64,000 nt of DNA from Heterobilharzia americana (lineage: Eukaryota > Platyhelminthes > Trematoda > Strigeidida > Schistosomatidae): contig OX104127.1 in assembly GCA_944470555.2 (NCBI GenBank), positions 56,390,140-56,454,139 of the forward strand, in the 5' to 3' direction. A model generated the notes under the pieces. The model was not told where the DNA came from. It saw nothing but the letters and a program-made list of their open reading frames with translations, and ran no database searches. This document shows, piece after piece, positions 34,886 to 46,189 of the stretch; the stretch's first letter is position 1; the number at the start of each line of letters is the position of its first letter. The translations under genes were made by a program, and so were the position numbers.

Positions 34886-35990
34886 TACTCATGCATATAA
34901 GCTCAGTAGTAAACGCAATCGAATTCACTTACGAGAAGGTAGAAAATGAACAAGGAAAATTACCTATGTTGGATTGCAGAATAAAACGAAGGACAGATGG
35001 TGGTTTAGATACTACCATCTACAGAAAACCAACACATTCCAACAGGTATCTAGACTTCAAATCATCTCATCCAATGTCAATCAGTGAAGGTGGCTTTAGT
35101 CAAATGTCTAATTGATAGAGCTAGAAAAGTAACTAGTCAGAGCAATAACCTAAACAAGGAATTGAAACACATAAAAGAAGCGTTAATAATTATAATAATT
35201 ATCCCGCACAGTTTATTGAGAAATTCTCACGGACACTCAGGAGAAACGAGAAAATAACAGTCACACAAGTGTGACTAATAACGACAACATGAGTGAAAAG
35301 GAGTTCACAGCCTCCATTGTATTACCCTATAAGGAGGGTACCTCAGAAACTTTATGTAGAATCCTCAACAGAGCTGGAATTAGAGTGGCATTCAGACCCA
35401 CAAACTCACTCAACGATAAGCTTTGTCGGTTGGCTTAAGGATTCGATGGAATCATTTAAGCAAAATAATCTAATCTATCAAATTCCATATAATGACTGTG
35501 AGGTGAAGTATATAGTTCAAACTGGCCTTGTTGGTCGGGATATGTTAGAATAGCTGAACATAGGAATTTATCTAAATATAGAATAACAGACCTAAATAAG
35601 ATGAATAATGTAGAAAAGCAGTCGGTTATTGGTATGTATGCATTAACACACAACCACAGAATAGGGTGGGACGAAGCCACTTTACTTAAGTTGAATATAA
35701 TTAGGTGGAGACAGAGAGAGATTGATCACTGAATCTTTCTTCATCGAATCAACACTCAACACATGTAATAGGAATGACGCAACACCTATACCAGAGATAT
35801 GGAAAACTTTTCTACCAATCAAAAAACAGAGAAAAATCAGGTGACAGGACTATAAAATCAGATATCGAAAGAAGTGTGATTACATTGATATGATTGTGAG
35901 CAATAATTTATACTCGAATCGTATTCAAGTAAATAATACTGTATGACTGTGCTCTATATATCAAATAAACAAATTTAATATCGAATTTCA
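34886..35990 (+). mobile_element. Penelope-like element A, right arm of the inverted pair
   Basis: Forward copy nearly identical to the reverse complement of 30556-31568. It carries the same peptide blocks (NAIEFTYEKVENEQGKLPML, RKPTHSNRYLDFKSSHPM, QNNLIYQIPYNDCEVKYIVQ) and the same stops. It differs by a few substitutions and an extra stretch of about 55 nt at 35800-35855 in the 3' non-coding tail. It ends near 35990 with the CAAATAAACAAATTTAATAT tail. It is inserted in RTE sequence at its 5' side. Confidence 0.88.
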
Positions 35991-36100
35991 TTCTACCACA
36001 GTGCCCAAGTTTTACACTTATTTCACTAGTTGTTCTGAATCCAAGTTTTTATATCGTGATCATATTTTCAATTGGTCGTAGAACCTAAATGTCTTAATTT
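35991..36100. other. Short spacer
   Basis: Nothing recognised. Confidence 0.4.
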
Positions 36101-36104
36101 CGAT

Positions 36105-36235
36105 GACTAGCTGAGTCATGGGTGAATATTACTAAAGAGTTCCATACTGCAACGAAACAGCTGTCCAGTGCTCCCGGGTTTTCCCTTAAATGATGTCAGT
36201 CTATAATGAGTATCAACTTGAAATTATCAAAATGT
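36105..36235 (+). repeat. tRNA-like interspersed repeat, subfamily 2, 3' fragment
   Basis: Contains GAAACAGCTGTCCAGTGCTC and GATGTCAGTCTATAATGAGT, the family tail, without the tRNA-like unit. Confidence 0.6.
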
Positions 36236-36500
36236 TTAAATCAGATTTAGTGCTCAAATTATTCCAGGATATTTTATTAATTGTCTATAATTGAATTAAT
36301 TGATAATGAAAAAATCATTTCTAGATCCTTGTTACAGTTTATTTCCAGGTAACGCTATACTTTCTAACAACTGAAAAATTACAGATATGCTGAAAAAGAT
36401 TTGGAACAAAAAATTTAAGCGAACAACATTCTTTTCATTTAGATCCTCTTCAGGCTTCACTTACTCTAATACAAATAGCTTCATACGCATAAGAAATAAA
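36236..36500. other. AT-rich spacer
   Basis: Nothing recognised. Confidence 0.4.
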
Positions 36501-37470
36501 CCAATCATATAGATTTGTCGGTTAATGTGCTGTACCCCTTGAATACAAAAAGAACGTAGTGAAATGCTTAGCATACCGTGCCTCAGCCATTTACTCAGAG
36601 GATGCTATAAAGGAAGAGTGCGCCATCATACGTGATCTGCTTAGTAGAAATGGCTACACAGACAAGTTTTTAACTAAGCAAATGAATATTACGAAGGTTA
36701 AGACAACAATGTTAACAGTTCCTAAGAAGTAAATCTTCTTGAAGCTGGAATTTAAGAGTGATATTGCCAGTGAGATCACACAACGCATGAAAAGAGTCTT
36801 ACATAAAGCATTACCAGCAACTAAATTATGTCCCATCTTCTACAACCTCCCGATTCTAGGTGCAAGAAATAAAGACAAACTGCTCGATTCTGCCACTTCT
36901 ATGTGTATTTATCAGTTCAACTGCTCCTGTCGAGCTAGTTACATTGGGCGTATAATGAGGCAGTTCCATCGTCGAATTTCTGAGTACCACCCATCATGGT
37001 TGAACAAAAGACAAATTACAACTATAAAGAGCTCCATACTTGCCCACTTAGTTGACACAAGACATCAAGTAGTTACTACAAAAACCTTCAAAATCACCCA
37101 TTAGATTCCAATTAATTTACCACATGGATTACGCACTCGGTTACTTCACATAACAGAGGCGATTGGCAATCCACCTTTACAAATACATCTAACCTTTGTA
37201 TTCGAAGGAAGTTTGTTCGACGACTTTCATTACCGTGGCCAGTCAATATGATGTAACTTCTAGGTTTACCTTGTACACCTCTTCCCCTTCTTGCTTTTAT
37301 CAATATTCATATTCCCAATTTTAGTAACTTTATTGATTATCTACATGTGTATTTCCAAAACATCACCACGTGATTAGTAGTTTGATAAAATTATAAAACT
37401 ACATTCTAGTGTAGAGCCCAAGATGAAGACCTAATTGAAAAGGAATGTATTTCTTCACTCAAACAGCCTT
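36501..37470 (+). mobile_element. Penelope-like element C, GIY-YIG domain to 3' end
   Basis: Forward PLE relic. The longest open part (36739-37104) reads EFKSDIASEITQRMKRVLHK, TKLCPIFYNLPILGARNKDK, then the GIY-YIG core MCIYQFNCSCRASYIGRIMR and an LAHLVDTRHQVVTTKTFKI segment. The Y-I-G triad is kept. Upstream, in other frames, lie relics of the RT C-terminal side; downstream are a decayed C-terminus and a tail to about 37470. Confidence 0.8.
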
Positions 37471-37744
37471 TTTATAAATGTCTAAATGGGAATATTCAAT
37501 GTATTGTATAAAGTAGTTGTACTATACATGAAAATGTTGATAGAGAATCAATAAAACAGTATGAAAACATAGATATTCGAATGATCAAATGGGTGGAAAG
37601 CTTGGAAAAATAAAAGTTACGTAATACTGAAGGACGAGGTAAGTGGATGAACAAAGTCTTAACAAATATAGTAAGTATATGAAAGGGGTAGAAAAATTTC
37701 AATCATAAACTTGTCTTTTAAGCTGCCTTGGCAACGTGAGAGGA
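37471..37744. other. AT-rich spacer
   Basis: Nothing recognised. Confidence 0.4.
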
Positions 37745-38228
37745 GTTGTGGAGATTTGGAAATATTTCAAGTTGTTATTCATCGTAGACTGACATCAGTT
37801 GGAGGGACAAAGGAAACCTGTGAGCACTGGACAGCTGTTTCGCCTGACCAACATGGGACTCCTCAGTAGTGAGAGCCAACGACCCCGCACCACCAGGGAT
37901 CTAAGCCGCGACCTTTAGGTCCCGTGGCCAGAACGTTACCATTGAGCCACTGGGTTAGAATCCAATCGTCCATATTTACAACTTCTGTTAGCTCACAATA
38001 TAGCCCAACCGCCAGCCAGCATCATCGTTGAGTAACTGTCCCCACGACCATCAGGCTTTGCCGCCACCGGTCATGACTTCTGATTGGAAGTTGGGGAATA
38101 CCACTGGAAGCTAGTCACCAATGAGCACCTGGTTTCCTTTATTCCTCCAACTGATGTCAGTCTACGATGAATAACAATTTGAAATATTTCCAAATCCTCA
38201 CAACTCCCTCAAAATTCAATTACGAATA
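37745..38228. repeat. tRNA-like repeat, subfamily 2, with inverted ends
   Basis: A reverse copy (37745-about 38125) is followed by the forward 3' tail of the same family (about 38128-38228). Outer ends mirror each other: GAGTTGTGGAGATTTGGAAA on the left and its complement TTTCCAAATCCTCACAACTC (one base differs) on the right. The reverse tRNA-like unit is at about 37900-37955, including ACCATTGAGCCACTGGGTTA. Confidence 0.75.
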
Positions 38229-38229
38229 T

Positions 38230-39425
38230 GTTTTAACACTTTCTGCATCAAATCATCCCAACATCTCGCCTTGTTAGTCAGGTATTTAACCAGGTTAACT
38301 TTGTACCGAATTCGTACGTGATTACGTAAATGTGTGTAATGACCTATACATTATGATCTCCCTGTTGAATGAACCATCTTCTCTTCTGCTTAGCAAGACA
38401 TCCAAAAAGTCTAGTTCACTTGCATTTCCTTCTTCACAAGTGAAAGTGTAGTGAAGAGTGCACCTCATTAAATTTTCTTAACACAGTCTGTATCCACATT
38501 TCGATCCAGGATAATGGATGTGTCGTGTCAATATAACAGTGATACATATTCATCTCATTAATGACATCTTCCAATGCTCTGTACTCCAGTTCAGCAAGGA
38601 ATATATCAGGTAAAATAAGGTCAAGTGATGAACCCATAGCTATCCCATCAATGTGTTTATAATCTGAGCTATTGAAGACAAAATGTACATTCATAGTACA
38701 TCTAAGAAGCAACTGCTTGAGGATGTGTACTGTAATCTTGATATTGATTTACTGTCTCAATATTTGTTGACACACAAACTCTACCGTCTCCAATAAATGG
38801 CATATTAGTGAATAGTGATGAGATATCAAGCGACATTATATGTCTCTCGTTTACACACTCACATTATCCAGTCTAGAAATAGATTTTAAAAATCCCTTTT
38901 ACACTATGGTTAACCAATTCTTTGTGTAAGGGGTGTAAAATCCTTACTAGCCACTTAACAACTGCTTGGCATGAAGAGTCAGACATACCTAGAACTGGAC
39001 GAAAAAGCAGTCCAGGTTTGTGTACTTTAGGTAGACCATACATCCATGATATATTACTTACTACAGGTCAAGGTAAGTAGTACATGGACTCAGAAATTGT
39101 CCAACTTTCATTTTAGTTCCATGAGGGCATTTGTTGTTCCACTTGTATTACAGTATAGCTTCAATATGATCTAATTGAAAACAACATTGTTCTCATTTAG
39201 GTTTTGTCCTAAAAGAAATTATACTATCTTATTGGGTTGTTCTTCTGTAAAATGGGTTACTTTAAAGACCACCTCAACAACTGTTGGAATAACTAGTCAA
39301 ATTTTAATATTTCAGCTGGAAGAGTAGTTTTTCCTATAAATAAGGAAACTTAGTTGACTATTACAAAAGTTGCTTGGGTGAGCTGTTTAATATCTCATTC
39401 TATGCGTGGACTATCCAAAACCCTC
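38230..39425 (-). mobile_element. Penelope-like element C, RT domain
   Basis: Minus-strand RT relic. It contains LDISSLFTN-like and FIGDGRVCVSTNIET-like segments, then VHFVFNSSDYKHIDGIAMGS (RT block with G-x-A-M-G-S), DIFLAELEYRALEDVINEM, and a D-T-S-I-I-L-D relic of the catalytic box region. It stops abruptly at a tRNA-like repeat at 38228. Many stops. The 5' limit near 39425 is approximate. Confidence 0.75.
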
Positions 39426-39714
39426 TGTGTCTGTAAACAGATATCAGGGAAATGAAAAGAAATTGGTTAACTAGTCTTTTTGCAAAGAAGTCAAAAATTT
39501 TTATCAGCAAAAAGTGTTTCATCTGAAAAGAAGTGTTAAAAAAATGTGAAGACCAAAACATTAGAAATATCCCTATATATATAAAAATCTTTTTTCCATC
39601 ACTTTCCCTACTTAATTTAGCAGAAATGATTGTGTAGGTTAATCAAAGCAATCTAGACAATAGGTCACTGTTAAAACAACTAAATATCTTTAAATAATTT
39701 ATTTTTATCATCTT
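39426..39714. other. Spacer, nothing firm
   Basis: Possibly includes more decayed PLE 5' sequence. Confidence 0.35.
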
Positions 39715-39900
39715 GACTAGCATTTATACTGCTTGATGATTAAAGGTGAAGTGAAAACTCAAACCGTGACCGGACTCGAACCAGCGGCCAACAGGTTTTT
39801 GGCCCAGTGCTCTACCAACCCATTACTCGTTGATTGCAGTTCATTCACAGTTCAAATTTTTACTTCACTTTCAATTATCACTCAGTATAAATGCTGGTCT
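39715..39900 (-). repeat. tRNA-like repeat, family 3
   Basis: Minus strand shows a TTGGTAGAGCACTGGGCC A-box-like part and CTGGTTCGAGTCCGGTCAC, a close B-box match, with the shared tail TTTCACTTCACCTTTAATCA. Sister of 25335-25450 and 56690-56815. Confidence 0.65.
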
Positions 39901-39984
39901 ATTAAACGATGGCTATCTCAGATGGTGAAAATGATAAAAATGCGTTATTCAATATTTGTATGGTATACTCGACATGAGCAGACA

Positions 39985-40578
39985 ATAATAATAATAATTC
40001 ACTTTATTTCAAACAATTTGCGGTACAATTTGGAATTCTCAGCATGATATATTGTAATATATACTTCTTTACAACATTTCGAATTGTTTTATTATAAAAA
40101 TTTAAGTAGTATGAAGAATATAAAAAACGAGAAAATTTTACATTGTTAGTTAAATTATTAAAATGGGATTTTTAACTGTTACAAAGTTGATGTGTGATTT
40201 CTGTTCTAACACCTTTTTTCCTCAAAAAATATGCGTACTAGGTAAGGTACAGTCGAATTCTTATACTTAGCTATTCGAGCATACAGTCTTATGTAGTTTC
40301 TCCTTGTCCTCCTTGAGGAGATATATGGAGAGAGCTGTGAATGAAGTGGATGTTCACTGTCAGTTAACATTTTTGTAGCTAGTTGCTTGCTGGAATTTAT
40401 ATGCCTATCAACTGCAGTGTTAATCAGTTGAGCCAGAAGCACACTATTCACCCTACTGACTGCCTTTAAAGCCCTACGCAACATAACATAGTCCTTATTT
40501 AGAAGACCAGGAAAGTTTAATGGGGAACAATATAGAAGAATAGGTAAAATGTAAGAATTAATCAATTCATTTTTGAGA
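39985..40578 (-). mobile_element. CR1-clade (SR1-like) retrotransposon, RT C-terminus and 3' UTR
   Basis: The minus-strand frame (stop at 40206) reads NELINSYILPILLYCSPLNF, PGLLNKDYVMLRRALKAVSR, a QLINTAVDRHINSSKQLATK segment and IRLYARIAKYKNSTVPYLVR, ending FFEEKRC. This is the thumb and C-terminal part of a CR1-type RT. The 3' UTR runs to an (AAT)n-like tract at about 39987-40000. Its ATTCTCAGCATG segment is shared with the sister copy at 61215-61431. A repeat block interrupts it at about 40579. Confidence 0.85.
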
Positions 40579-41894
40579 TGAATGGGGATTTTCAATTTAG
40601 AAGTAGTATTTATCATGGACTGACATCAGTTGGGGAACCATTGAAAATCTGGGAGCACTGGACAGCTGTTTCGTCTTACTATGGGCTATTGAGGCCACAA
40701 GTGGTACCCTGTGGGACTAAATTATGTACAAGAATCATTCAACGATGTAGATGTCTAGTCTTAAGTGCTTAGCAGTGGTCAAAATCTATCGACTAAGTTT
40801 TGTATTTTCGGCACTAGACAAAGTGATGAGAGACTTCGATGCATTGTGTTTCGGTTTTACATGATCGGAGTCAGTCAGTTCAGTTCAGAATGATTATTAA
40901 GCAGCCACTTTCACAAATTTACTGTGAATTCAAGCCAAATGAAGGCATTCATCAAGACTTCAATCAGTTTATTTAACAAGCAGATGAATTTCCAGCCCAC
41001 AGTCCTATTTTATTGGATACTAATGTAGGTAAATCAGAAACCAATTGTGAATGGCGAATAATTCACACTGATTTTGAGTATGAGTTATATCACTCTATCT
41101 TCAAGTGGAGTAACGATTAGGAACCCCGTAGTATCCATTTCAAAACAGTTTTAATGACATAACGTTGTTAACGCTTAGTTAAATTTAGAAGTAGTATTCA
41201 TCATGGACTGATATCAGTTGGGAAACCATTGAAAATCTGGGAGCACTGGACAGCTGTTTCGTCCTAGTATGGGACTGCCCAGCAGTATGCACCCACAAAC
41301 CGGCTAGGGATCGAAGTCAGGACCTTCAGGTTTAACGGCTAACGCGTTAAACATTCAGTCACTGGGTCGGTTTCCAGTGGTTCGTGATTTCCAACTTCTG
41401 TCAATTCACGACATAGCGCGACTATCACCCAAGGTCTTCAGTTAGTATCGCTTCACTTCCAACTGGTTGACCCCACAGGTCATGGTTTCTCATTAGAGCT
41501 TCGTGATATACATTTGGAAGCAAGTCACTACTGCGCACTATGCAGTAGTGTATTTTTGAGATGAATGAGGATTTTTTATTTAGAAGTAGTATTCATCATG
41601 GACTGATGATCATGGACCAGTGGGAAGCGAAGTGGATACTAACTGAAGACCTTGGGTAATAGTCGCGCTATATCGTGAATTGACAGAAGTTGAAAATCGT
41701 AAACCACTGGAAACCGACCCAGTGACTGAACCGTTAACGCGTTCGCCGTTAAACCTGAAGGTCCTGACTTCGATCCCTAGCCGGTTTGTGGGTGCATACT
41801 GCTGGGTAGTTTCATACTAAGACGAAACAGCTGTCCAGTGCTCCCAGATTTTCAATGGCTTCCCAACTGATGTCAGTCCATGATGAATACTACC
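40579..41894. repeat. Repeat block with inverted ends inserted in the CR1 copy
   Basis: The block starts and ends with the same tRNA-like repeat in opposite orientation. GTAGTATTTATCATGGACTG at the left mirrors CAGTCCATGATGAATACTAC at the right, and the match continues for at least 65 bases. Inside lie the 0.9-kb repeat (40689-41590) and a second inverted pair (about 41200-41470 against 41600-41890). The CR1 reading frame resumes on either side with only a short overlap (KLFS against ELINS). Confidence 0.78.
40689..41590 (+). repeat. 0.9-kb interspersed repeat, copy 2
   Basis: Second copy of 4238-5160, same orientation, with only occasional single-base changes along the whole length. It includes the tRNA-like unit in reverse orientation (about 41200-41470). 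Confidence 0.85.
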
Positions 41895-43180
41895 TGTAGA
41901 CTAAATAATTTTAAAAGAAGCAGTTGAGCTATACCAGAAAGCCTCAGTTTCTTTATGTAATAAGTTAAACGAAAGATTTTTTTATAAGTCAACAAGATAT
42001 GAGACGACCAACAAAGATCAGAAGTAAAACCCAACCGGAGATAGCTCACACTCGATTGACTTTCTACAGAAATACCATAGATGCAGAAGGTGTCATGAGA
42101 TTTAAGCAACTCACATAAGTCTTGTTTACGCCTGAGGATAAAACTAACAGTCTGACATTTAGAAGACTTTAGTTTGAGGTTATTTGAGGGAGACCATTTG
42201 CCAACTACAGACAAGAATTTATTTAATTTAGAGCAATCCAATGGAGAGTTGACTGGAATAGAAACCTTCAGGTCATAAGCATACTTGATGAAATTAGTTT
42301 CAATAGAATAGGGCAAACCGTGCAAAAAAAGGAAAACAGAAAAGGAGAAAGTACAGAACCTTGAGGCATACCAGCTTCAGTAAGCAATGAAGTCGAGTAC
42401 ATCCCTTTATGGACAGTGTACTGTTTCCTTTCAGAAAAATAAGAATGCAGCCATTTTGTAACCCATGGCTCACAATGAGCTATGGCAAGCTTATTTAACA
42501 AGAGTGGTCTAGGAACAGAGTCAGAGGTTGATGAATTATCCAAAAAGGCATAACGAACATACTTAACACCTTTATCGAGACTAGTAACAATATTATGATG
42601 CAAGACAGTAGCTGCATCTAAGGTACTCCTCCAGTGTTTGTAAGCAAACTGTTTTGGATCTTTGAAAGCCATCAATGAAGGCTCAATTACAAGGAGAAAT
42701 AATTTCTCCATTGTCTTCAGAAAAGGGGAAGTTACAGCGATGGGTCGAAAATTAACATCTATTCCAGAAGATGGCTTAGGCACAGGTACAATTTCTATCT
42801 GCTTTTAAGCAGTGGGTATTATGTTTTCATAAAACGATGCATTGAAGATATCTCTAAGCGGATGACTTAAAATATCTGCACATTTTTTAAATATAATACT
42901 AGAAACACCATCAAGACCTAATGAGATATCCTGTCGGTTCTATAGATCGCATAAGTTGTGCAGTTGGAAAACCTTACAACAAATCAGTAGAAGATTAAAA
43001 TTGTTCCTTCTATATATATTAAAACTGTCAAAAAAGGCCGCTTCCAAGTCCTTTATCGCTTTGCTCATTATGTCAAGTAAAAATTCTTTGATTGAAAAAC
43101 TATTTCAACTAAAGCCTGCCATGATAACTGAAAAAAAAGCTTCAACGGTAAACGGTTAGTTAGAAATGATTTTGTTTCAT
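41895..43180 (-). mobile_element. CR1-clade (SR1-like) retrotransposon, RT core
   Basis: Minus-strand RT in family order: SLGLDGVSSIIFKKCADILS, LRDIFNASFYENIIPTA, then VPKPSSGIDVNFRPIAVTSP (RT motif 1-2), LKTMEKLFLLVIEPSLMAFK, QFAYKHWRSTLDAATVLHHN, VRYAFLDNSSTSDSVPRPLL (motif A, where the catalytic F-x-D-x-S-x-A-F is decayed), AGMPQGSVLSPFLFSFF (motif B intact), KYAYDLKVSIPV (motif C, where YADD has become YAYD), and SLDCSKLN and SKCQTVSF segments. Loss of one motif C aspartate means no activity. The frame shifts once, near 42300. Confidence 0.9.
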
Positions 43181-43539
43181 TAACTGTGTCATTCAAATGC
43201 TGGAACAATGAGAAACAACAAACGTGAAACTAATCAATTATCCAGTTAGAAAACGAAGTGAGTGAGTAAGGCAAAGTTGTAGTCAGGTTTTATAAGGTAA
43301 TGGAATGGATGAATAAATGAGTATCGTCTGATTTATTTGCATATTTGTGTACTAATCTACAAGTCACATAATTTACCTGACATTTCAATTTGTTGCATAT
43401 GTATGAAAACCAAAGTTGAAAGGGGAAGTGATCTACGGTCTGATGATCAAAACGAGTGTGTCTCACTCACTAAGGCTATCTCTAGATAGGTTTTATTTGA
43501 AACATACATTTGACCTTGTTCAATATCCAATATCTTTTT
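43181..43539. other. Spacer between two CR1 elements
   Basis: Nothing recognised; the left edge may contain more decayed CR1 5' sequence. Confidence 0.4.
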
Positions 43540-44640
43540 ACGAGTTGGTGTAAACCAACTGACTTCTTCGCGCTCGCTTCTAGGTCTTGCAGAATGGTTC
43601 CAGGTCTTTGGTGGATTCTAGTGCAGTAGGTCTACCCACTCAACTGCTGTAGCTGTGGTTTGTTCGATGGGCGGTTGGGTGTTGGTTAAATTTATAGAGA
43701 GTGTTGTTTGTTTTCTCTTCCGAGGACTGTGGTGCAGATGGGTTCCTCAAATGTCGTGCCAGCAGACAATTGGTCAGACTGGTTGTAAAAAAGAGATGAA
43801 AAATATGTGCAGAGAAATCAAGGGAGGGAAAGTGCTGAGAAAGACAAAATGGAAAAAGCAAAGAAAAAAGGAAACGGCTAGGAAGAAGAAACATTGATAG
43901 GTTTATGGGAACGGGGTGATAGGGCCAGCTTTTGTTAAAGTTTGAGAACGTCAGAAGGAATAATTATAAATAACATGATAGTACGAATGGGAATACAGTG
44001 ACTCTTTTAGTAGGAGACGGTAACTGGAGGGGATGTCTACATGAAGGCATAAGATTGAGCCAAGTTCCCAGTGATAGTGGTTTTATAAAGTGTTCAGTAA
44101 CGGTTGGTCGTACTGAGTTAGTATGTCGTGTCAGCCTGGTCTACATCCCAGTTGGATGAGCGCAAACCGTGCGTCACTGTGTAACTGTCCAAACTTTTCT
44201 TGAAGCTGTCAACAGACGGAGCAGTAGCAATCTCAGCAGGCAATGCGTTCAAGTGGCTGCAAACTCGCAGAGAGAACAAGTGTGATCGCACACGGGTTTT
44301 CGCTCTTTGGTGAGCGATTCTCCTTGGGTTATCACGAGGATCGCCATAGTGGCCGTCCGGTAGGATTCCACTGTTCGGATGACTTGGATTACTGAGTATT
44401 TTGCAAGCCGTTATCAAGTCACCACGTAATCTACGGTAGCTTAAGGAGTAGAGCCCTAGATCTTTCAGCCTGTCCTGATATGGTTTTTGCCTCATTCCCG
44501 CGACAAGCTTTGTAGCTCGCCTTAAAACTTTCTCCAGGAGATTTACGTCTCTTTTCAGATATGGTGGTCCAGTGACGTTGTGGACCTCTGGGTGGGGTCG
44601 TAAATAGGTCTTATACAGTTTCAAAAAGAGTTCCACGGTC
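43540..44640 (-). mobile_element. CR1-clade retrotransposon (second family), RT C-terminus and 3' UTR
   Basis: An intact minus-strand frame (44636-44118) reads LFLKLYKTYLRPHPEVHNVT, DVNLLEKVLRRATKLVAGMR, YQDRLKDLGLYSLSYRRLRG, DLITACKILSNPSHPNSG and SLRVCSHLNALPAEIATAPS, ending WDVDQADTTY. This is the well-conserved C-terminal block of CR1-type RTs. Its 3' UTR (43540-44117) shares ordered landmarks with 52945-53470. It is 5'-truncated at about 44640. This is the best-preserved coding fragment among the CR1 pieces. Confidence 0.88.
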
Positions 44641-46189
44641 AGGGCACCCAGTTGACTATCTTCATGATACTAATAAATAAAACAAGTCTCTTTATTACTT
44701 CAATGTTTCCAACGTGACCCCATCTAAGACAGTTAGCATTCCTTGTGACCATATATCTTCTATTAATATTTTTGTGCTTATCTCTTGCATATACTTTAAG
44801 GAGCAGCTTTTATCGTTTACCCAATAAAGTTTATTTCATATTCGAAGGAGAATATTTTTGACAAATAGTTAGCACGTTGATGGGAATTTCCTTAGAACCT
44901 CTACCAACTGATATTCATATGTCATTTAGTGAAATTTCACCTCGTGATTTCATTAGTAGAGTTGCTCTTAAGAAGAGATACTCTAACGGTGTAACTGTAA
45001 TATACGACAAGAATAAAAACATGAGACTTATTTACTAGGATAACAACATCGTCGAAGAACATATCTATTTGTCATGTTAATATACTTCTAAGCCGTAGGG
45101 AAACCAACTTGGATGTGGTAGTACTAAAGTTTCTATAGCTTTGTTCAATGCTATAGTACCGACAGGATTCTTATTAAGTAATCTGTCATCAGAAAAACAT
45201 ATTTGAGACAACTAAACACATGCTGCAGCATATCTCTCATTACTATTTAAACGATAGTGTTACATCCCATTACCTTTGCCTATTTAAATGGGTGTATTGA
45301 CAGACATACATAAAGAGGATCAATTGAGATATACACTTGACAGTTATGTGACATGTACCAAAATGGCTATAAAAGCAATTGGATATACAAACACTTGTAA
45401 GCGCAAATGGCAAATAATCATCGACCATTGAAAAATACATTATCACTAAAGGTTATAGGGATGATAGCAAAACACCCCCTTTAAAATTTTGTATAGAAAC
45501 TGTTAGGAGAATAGACATGGGTTTGATGTAAAGTTAGCCGAACATAACCTTAACCACCACTCCCTTATTTACCGAAAAACAACTTGTCTTTATGCTGAGG
45601 CTTACCTGGTAATGTTCATCTAATCCTAGACCTATTGTTCTCCACTTAATACATTACGTCATCATTACATTCCTAACTGTCACATTTGTTCTTCTCCCAT
45701 TTCCTTTTCTCATGAAAAAAAATTGCCTTAATGAGTAAATGTGTGGACAGACTGTTCAAAGTGTATGGCGCAAATATATTAATTTTTTTCAGACAAACTA
45801 CATACTCTGATTACGTTATCCAAGCAATAATATTGTGTTTTTTATCCAACCGATTACTTCATACTGCTGCAAAGCGTAGTAACCTGAAATTGTTGTATAC
45901 CTTTTAGGCACCAAAATAGTATAATGTTCAAGTATCTAATTATTAGCTAGGTAACCTAAAGTTTAAAAAACTTAACCTTTTTTCAATAAAATAACATTTG
46001 AATGTACATTGTCAAAGAAATCACTCATTTGAGCATTTCCAAATGCTTTTTATTATCAGCTCTTATACTTGGTTACTACCTCAAATGGATTTTTATAGTA
46101 TTGGTTAAGTTTCGAACGGTTGTAGCAAAACCAGGAACATAAAAATTAGAGCAATTCTCTTTGAGATTTTACGTTAATTCTTCTGTTTG
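44641..46189. other. Long AT-rich spacer, nothing firm
   Basis: I found no ORF with a recognisable product, no tRNA-like boxes and no clear copies of window repeats. The right edge may hold the 5' leader of the RTE-like element that follows. Confidence 0.4.

Noticed and set aside
43640..43897. Overlapping ORFs, one lysine-rich, one hydrophobic
   Set aside because: They lie in the 3' UTR of a CR1 element, matched by landmarks at 52945-53470.
44641..46189. Possible PLE or gene in the long spacer
   Set aside because: Short open frames only; no ordered motifs on either strand.
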